Source of the DNA: Chryseobacterium sp. c4a
GTDB lineage: Bacteria; Bacteroidota; Bacteroidia; Flavobacteriales; Weeksellaceae
Reading direction: 5' to 3'
Length of the DNA: 64,000 nt
NCBI RefSeq assembly: GCF_009900745.1
Contig: NZ_WXVU01000014.1
Span: 1-64,000 of the forward strand
Program-made: the position numbers and the translations under genes
Notes under the pieces: model-generated
Database searches by the model: none
What the model was told of the DNA's origin: nothing
What the model saw: only the letters and a program-made list of their open reading frames with translations
Shown: piece after piece, positions 61,955 to 64,000 of the stretch
How the letters are laid out: the number at the start of each line of letters is the position of its first letter
Position numbering within the stretch: position 1 is the stretch's first letter

Positions 61955-62449
61955 TTAGACCTCTACAAAGATCTCTGCCAACCTTCCTCTTTCCGGAAGT
62001 CTTTCTTTGATTTCAAGGGTAATTTCCCCTGCCTGCAGTTCTTTGCATTTTTTGATATAAGGAACAAGATCAAATTTTCCTTTGCCTTTACTTTTAATGG
62101 AGTTAGAATAATAAGCTTCTTCAATCGTATTCGCTGCCACATATTGGTTAAAGGTTCTCTGAAAACTTCCTGTAAAGATGTCACAGACAATCTTATTGAC
62201 TAAATGAGGATACTTATTCTTGATGATCTCATAAGCATCACAGAATTCTCCAGGTCTGATTTTGTTGAAAATCGTGGTCTTGGTATTGAATAAAAGATCT
62301 CTGATAGAATCTCCGGAATCATATCCTGAAACTAAAAGAATATTATATTGATTCTGATCTTCAGCAGCATCTTTTTCTCTTAATACTTTTTTCAATATGT
62401 TCAATGACTCAAGAGAGTAATCTGTTGCAATTAAAATTGTTTTAGCCAT
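61955..62449 (-). CDS. Universal-stress-like small protein
   Basis: The 164-residue protein begins MAKTILIATDYSLESLNILK, the beginning typical of UspA-fold proteins, and then KKVLREKDA. It has no clear ATP loop (Gx2Gx9GS) at the end, so it would be a divergent member. It precedes a DUF1275 membrane protein gene in a two-gene operon with its own promoter at 62492. The assignment rests on the N-terminal pattern alone. Confidence 0.55.
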   Translation of the reverse strand: MAKTILIATDYSLESLNILKKVLREKDAAEDQNQYNILLVSGYDSGDSIRDLLFNTKTTIFNKIRPGEFCDAYEIIKNKYPHLVNKIVCDIFTGSFQRTFNQYVAANTIEEAYYSNSIKSKGKGKFDLVPYIKKCKELQAGEITLEIKERLPERGRLAEIFVEV

Positions 62450-62491
62450 GTTCTTTATTATTTTGTATTGTGTTTATCTTTTTCGATGATA

Positions 62492-62499
62492 CAAAACTA
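62492..62499 (-). promoter_or_regulatory. -7 promoter element of the Usp-like / DUF1275 operon
   Basis: Plus-strand CAAAACTA reads TAGTTTTG on the minus strand, an exact TAnnTTTG match 42 bases before the ATG. Confidence 0.45.
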
Positions 62500-62654
62500 G
62501 AACGATGAGATTAGAAGTTCTTTGGAACGGAATTAAAATGTCATTAAAGAGATTAAAATGAGATTAGAAAATTGTTAAGAGGTATTAATATAAGGAACAA
62601 AAAAAGCTTAAAAAAACTTTGAAAAACAACGATAACACATTGAAAACTTAACAA

Positions 62655-64000
62655 TTAAGCTTCTTTCTGTGTGTTGTAAAAATTAGGAAAACGCATCTGT
62701 ACCGTAGTTCCTTGGTTCTCATTTGAAGTAACGATCAGTTCACCATGGTGCATTCTTACGATATTTCTTGCCAAAGGAAGTCCAATTCCATACCCTTCAT
62801 AATTATTGGTATTAGAAGCTCTGAAAAACGGATCATAGATTTTGTTCATTTCCTGTTGTGGAATTCCGATCCCGTTATCTTTTACAATGATGTAAACATC
62901 TGCATCTGTGGCTCCCAAGGAAACTTTAACCTGTTGGAAATTAGAATACTTGCAGCCATTACTGATAATATTAGCAACAGCGAGATGTAAAAGTTGTTCG
63001 TTCCCTTGTACTTTAAGCTTTTTAGGGTTGTCAGGAAGCATACTGATATCCAGATAGATATTATTTCTGGAATCAATTTTTCTCAAGGTTTCAATAACAT
63101 CCCAAAGCAATTGATCCATTCTTACCTTATCCATTTTCTGGATCTTGCCATCAAACCCGGTTTGGGCGATCATTAATAAGGCTTTAATCTTTCTGTCTAG
63201 TTTTTCAGCTTCATCCAGAATGATTTCAAGGGTTTCTTTATACTCTTCCGGTGTTCTGCTTATAGAAAGAGCAACATCAGCTTCACCCATAATCGAGGTA
63301 AGCGGAGTTCTCAATTCATGGGAAACATTTCCGATCAGATGATTCTGAGTTTCAAAAGACGTTTCAATACGGTTAAGCATTCCGTTGAAGGTGTCTACTA
63401 GTTCATTCAATTCTTTATTATCCGGTTGTGGCTCAAGTCTCAGGTGAAGGTTCTCCGAACTGATCTCTTTTACTTTCCCTGTAATTTTAAGGATAGGTTT
63501 AAAGAGTGTTTTCGAAAGATAAAATGAAAATATCATACTGAAGAACAGCGATAGTACAATACATGTAAGCAGGGTTCTTTTAAGAAAACCAAGGTAATAA
63601 ATTACATAATGGTTTTTGGCTGAAGCAATAGCGATATAATCTTTATCCTCATATCTGAAACTCTGGCCAATGTAATAGAATTCTTTATCATTATAGTTGT
63701 CTTCTCCTTTTTTGAGAACATTTTTAAAGAAATAATCGGGGATATGAACTTCCTGAGAAATTTTCTTGAAATTAGAATCTGTAGGAACTGCAAAAACGTA
63801 GTCTTTTTCCATCGGAAGCTCTTCATCATTCAGATTACTGAGAATATAATTTTCAGGAAGATCCAGATGATCCTTGCTTTTTTCTATCTGAACAATAGTG
63901 GCAGTACGGATTTTTAAAAGCTCATAAAACCTTTGATGAGAAAAATTAACAATTGAAAAGTAAACCAATCCACTGAACAGTAAAATAATGACGGTAAAAA
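62655..64000 (-). CDS. Sensor histidine kinase, 5' end beyond the window
   Basis: The frame stays open to the right edge, where FTVIILLFSGLVYFSIVNFS looks like the first membrane helix, so the gene is cut at its N-terminus. Visible parts are a periplasmic sensor region, a second membrane helix (LLTCIVLSLFFSMIFSFYL) and a HAMP linker. Next come H-box NVSHELRTPLTSIMGEADVA, N-box NIISNGCKYSN, and ATPase motifs DNGIGIPQ and GYGIGLPLARNIV. It is an OmpR-partner type kinase. The response regulator gene is probably just outside the window. Confidence 0.92.
   Translation of the reverse strand, partial: FTVIILLFSGLVYFSIVNFSHQRFYELLKIRTATIVQIEKSKDHLDLPENYILSNLNDEELPMEKDYVFAVPTDSNFKKISQEVHIPDYFFKNVLKKGEDNYNDKEFYYIGQSFRYEDKDYIAIASAKNHYVIYYLGFLKRTLLTCIVLSLFFSMIFSFYLSKTLFKPILKITGKVKEISSENLHLRLEPQPDNKELNELVDTFNGMLNRIETSFETQNHLIGNVSHELRTPLTSIMGEADVALSISRTPEEYKETLEIILDEAEKLDRKIKALLMIAQTGFDGKIQKMDKVRMDQLLWDVIETLRKIDSRNNIYLDISMLPDNPKKLKVQGNEQLLHLAVANIISNGCKYSNFQQVKVSLGATDADVYIIVKDNGIGIPQQEMNKIYDPFFRASNTNNYEGYGIGLPLARNIVRMHHGELIVTSNENQGTTVQMRFPNFYNTQKEA

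Noticed and set aside
63966-63968. TTG as the true start of the right-edge kinase
   Set aside because: The frame continues upstream to the window edge through a good membrane helix, so the gene is truncated by the window.

Overview
The window reads as a chromosomal stretch of a Flavobacteriia bacterium, most likely Chryseobacterium or a close relative in Weeksellaceae. This rests on recognition, not a search. The DNA is AT-rich, promoters follow the Bacteroidota form TTG-N17-23-TAnnTTTG, ribosome binding sites are weak, one protein carries a type IX secretion C-terminal domain, and the division cluster has the flavobacterial order. No tRNA, rRNA or CRISPR array was found.

Left edge (1-9.7 kb): the 3' end of an IS3-type transposase with an iterated 17-bp end sequence, then two small double-glycine-leader Cys-rich peptides, a radical SAM protein, small hypotheticals, and a leftward operon (DUF2797 protein, WG-repeat lipoprotein, AsmA-like giant). 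A nucleotide-sugar epimerase and a DUF2795 protein follow.

9.8-24 kb: secA, then an iron-acquisition block of three TonB-dependent receptors interleaved with two PepSY-TM putative ferric-siderophore reductases, then a ROK sugar kinase and msrA.

24-34 kb (accessory): a membrane-anchored putative regulator facing a tiny Gly/Pro-rich secreted peptide, a TPR sensor kinase and a response regulator, with a highly structured leader in the divergent spacer. Then an orphan PD-(D/E)XK (HsdR-N) protein, a small secreted basic protein, a T9SS cargo protein, and a pectate-lyase-fold gene bracketed by a 157-bp duplication of the 3' end of an ElaA-like acetyltransferase gene.

34-53 kb: engB and an alpha/beta hydrolase on the minus strand. 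Opposite them lies the dcw cluster mraZ-rsmH-ftsL-ftsI-murE-(four-helix-bundle gene)-mraY-murD-ftsW-murG-murC-ftsQ-ftsA-ftsZ, followed by a yqeY-like gene. mraZ has three TGGGN-type boxes at exact 10-bp spacing, so MraZ probably autoregulates the cluster. Many junctions hold short iterated words of strict 7- or 8-bp period, or a REP-like double hairpin. murF and ddl are absent.

53-64 kb: a bacilliredoxin, a GH3-family adenylating enzyme, and a leftward operon (mutL, rhomboid protease, two tandem EEP-family membrane proteins, two small lipoproteins). Then come a DUF1275 membrane protein with a Usp-like partner and a sensor kinase that runs off the right edge.

The best candidates for something undescribed are the peptide/TPR-kinase/membrane-regulator locus at 24.0-27.9 kb, the periodic-word spacers in the dcw cluster, and the Cys-rich double-glycine peptides beside the IS end.
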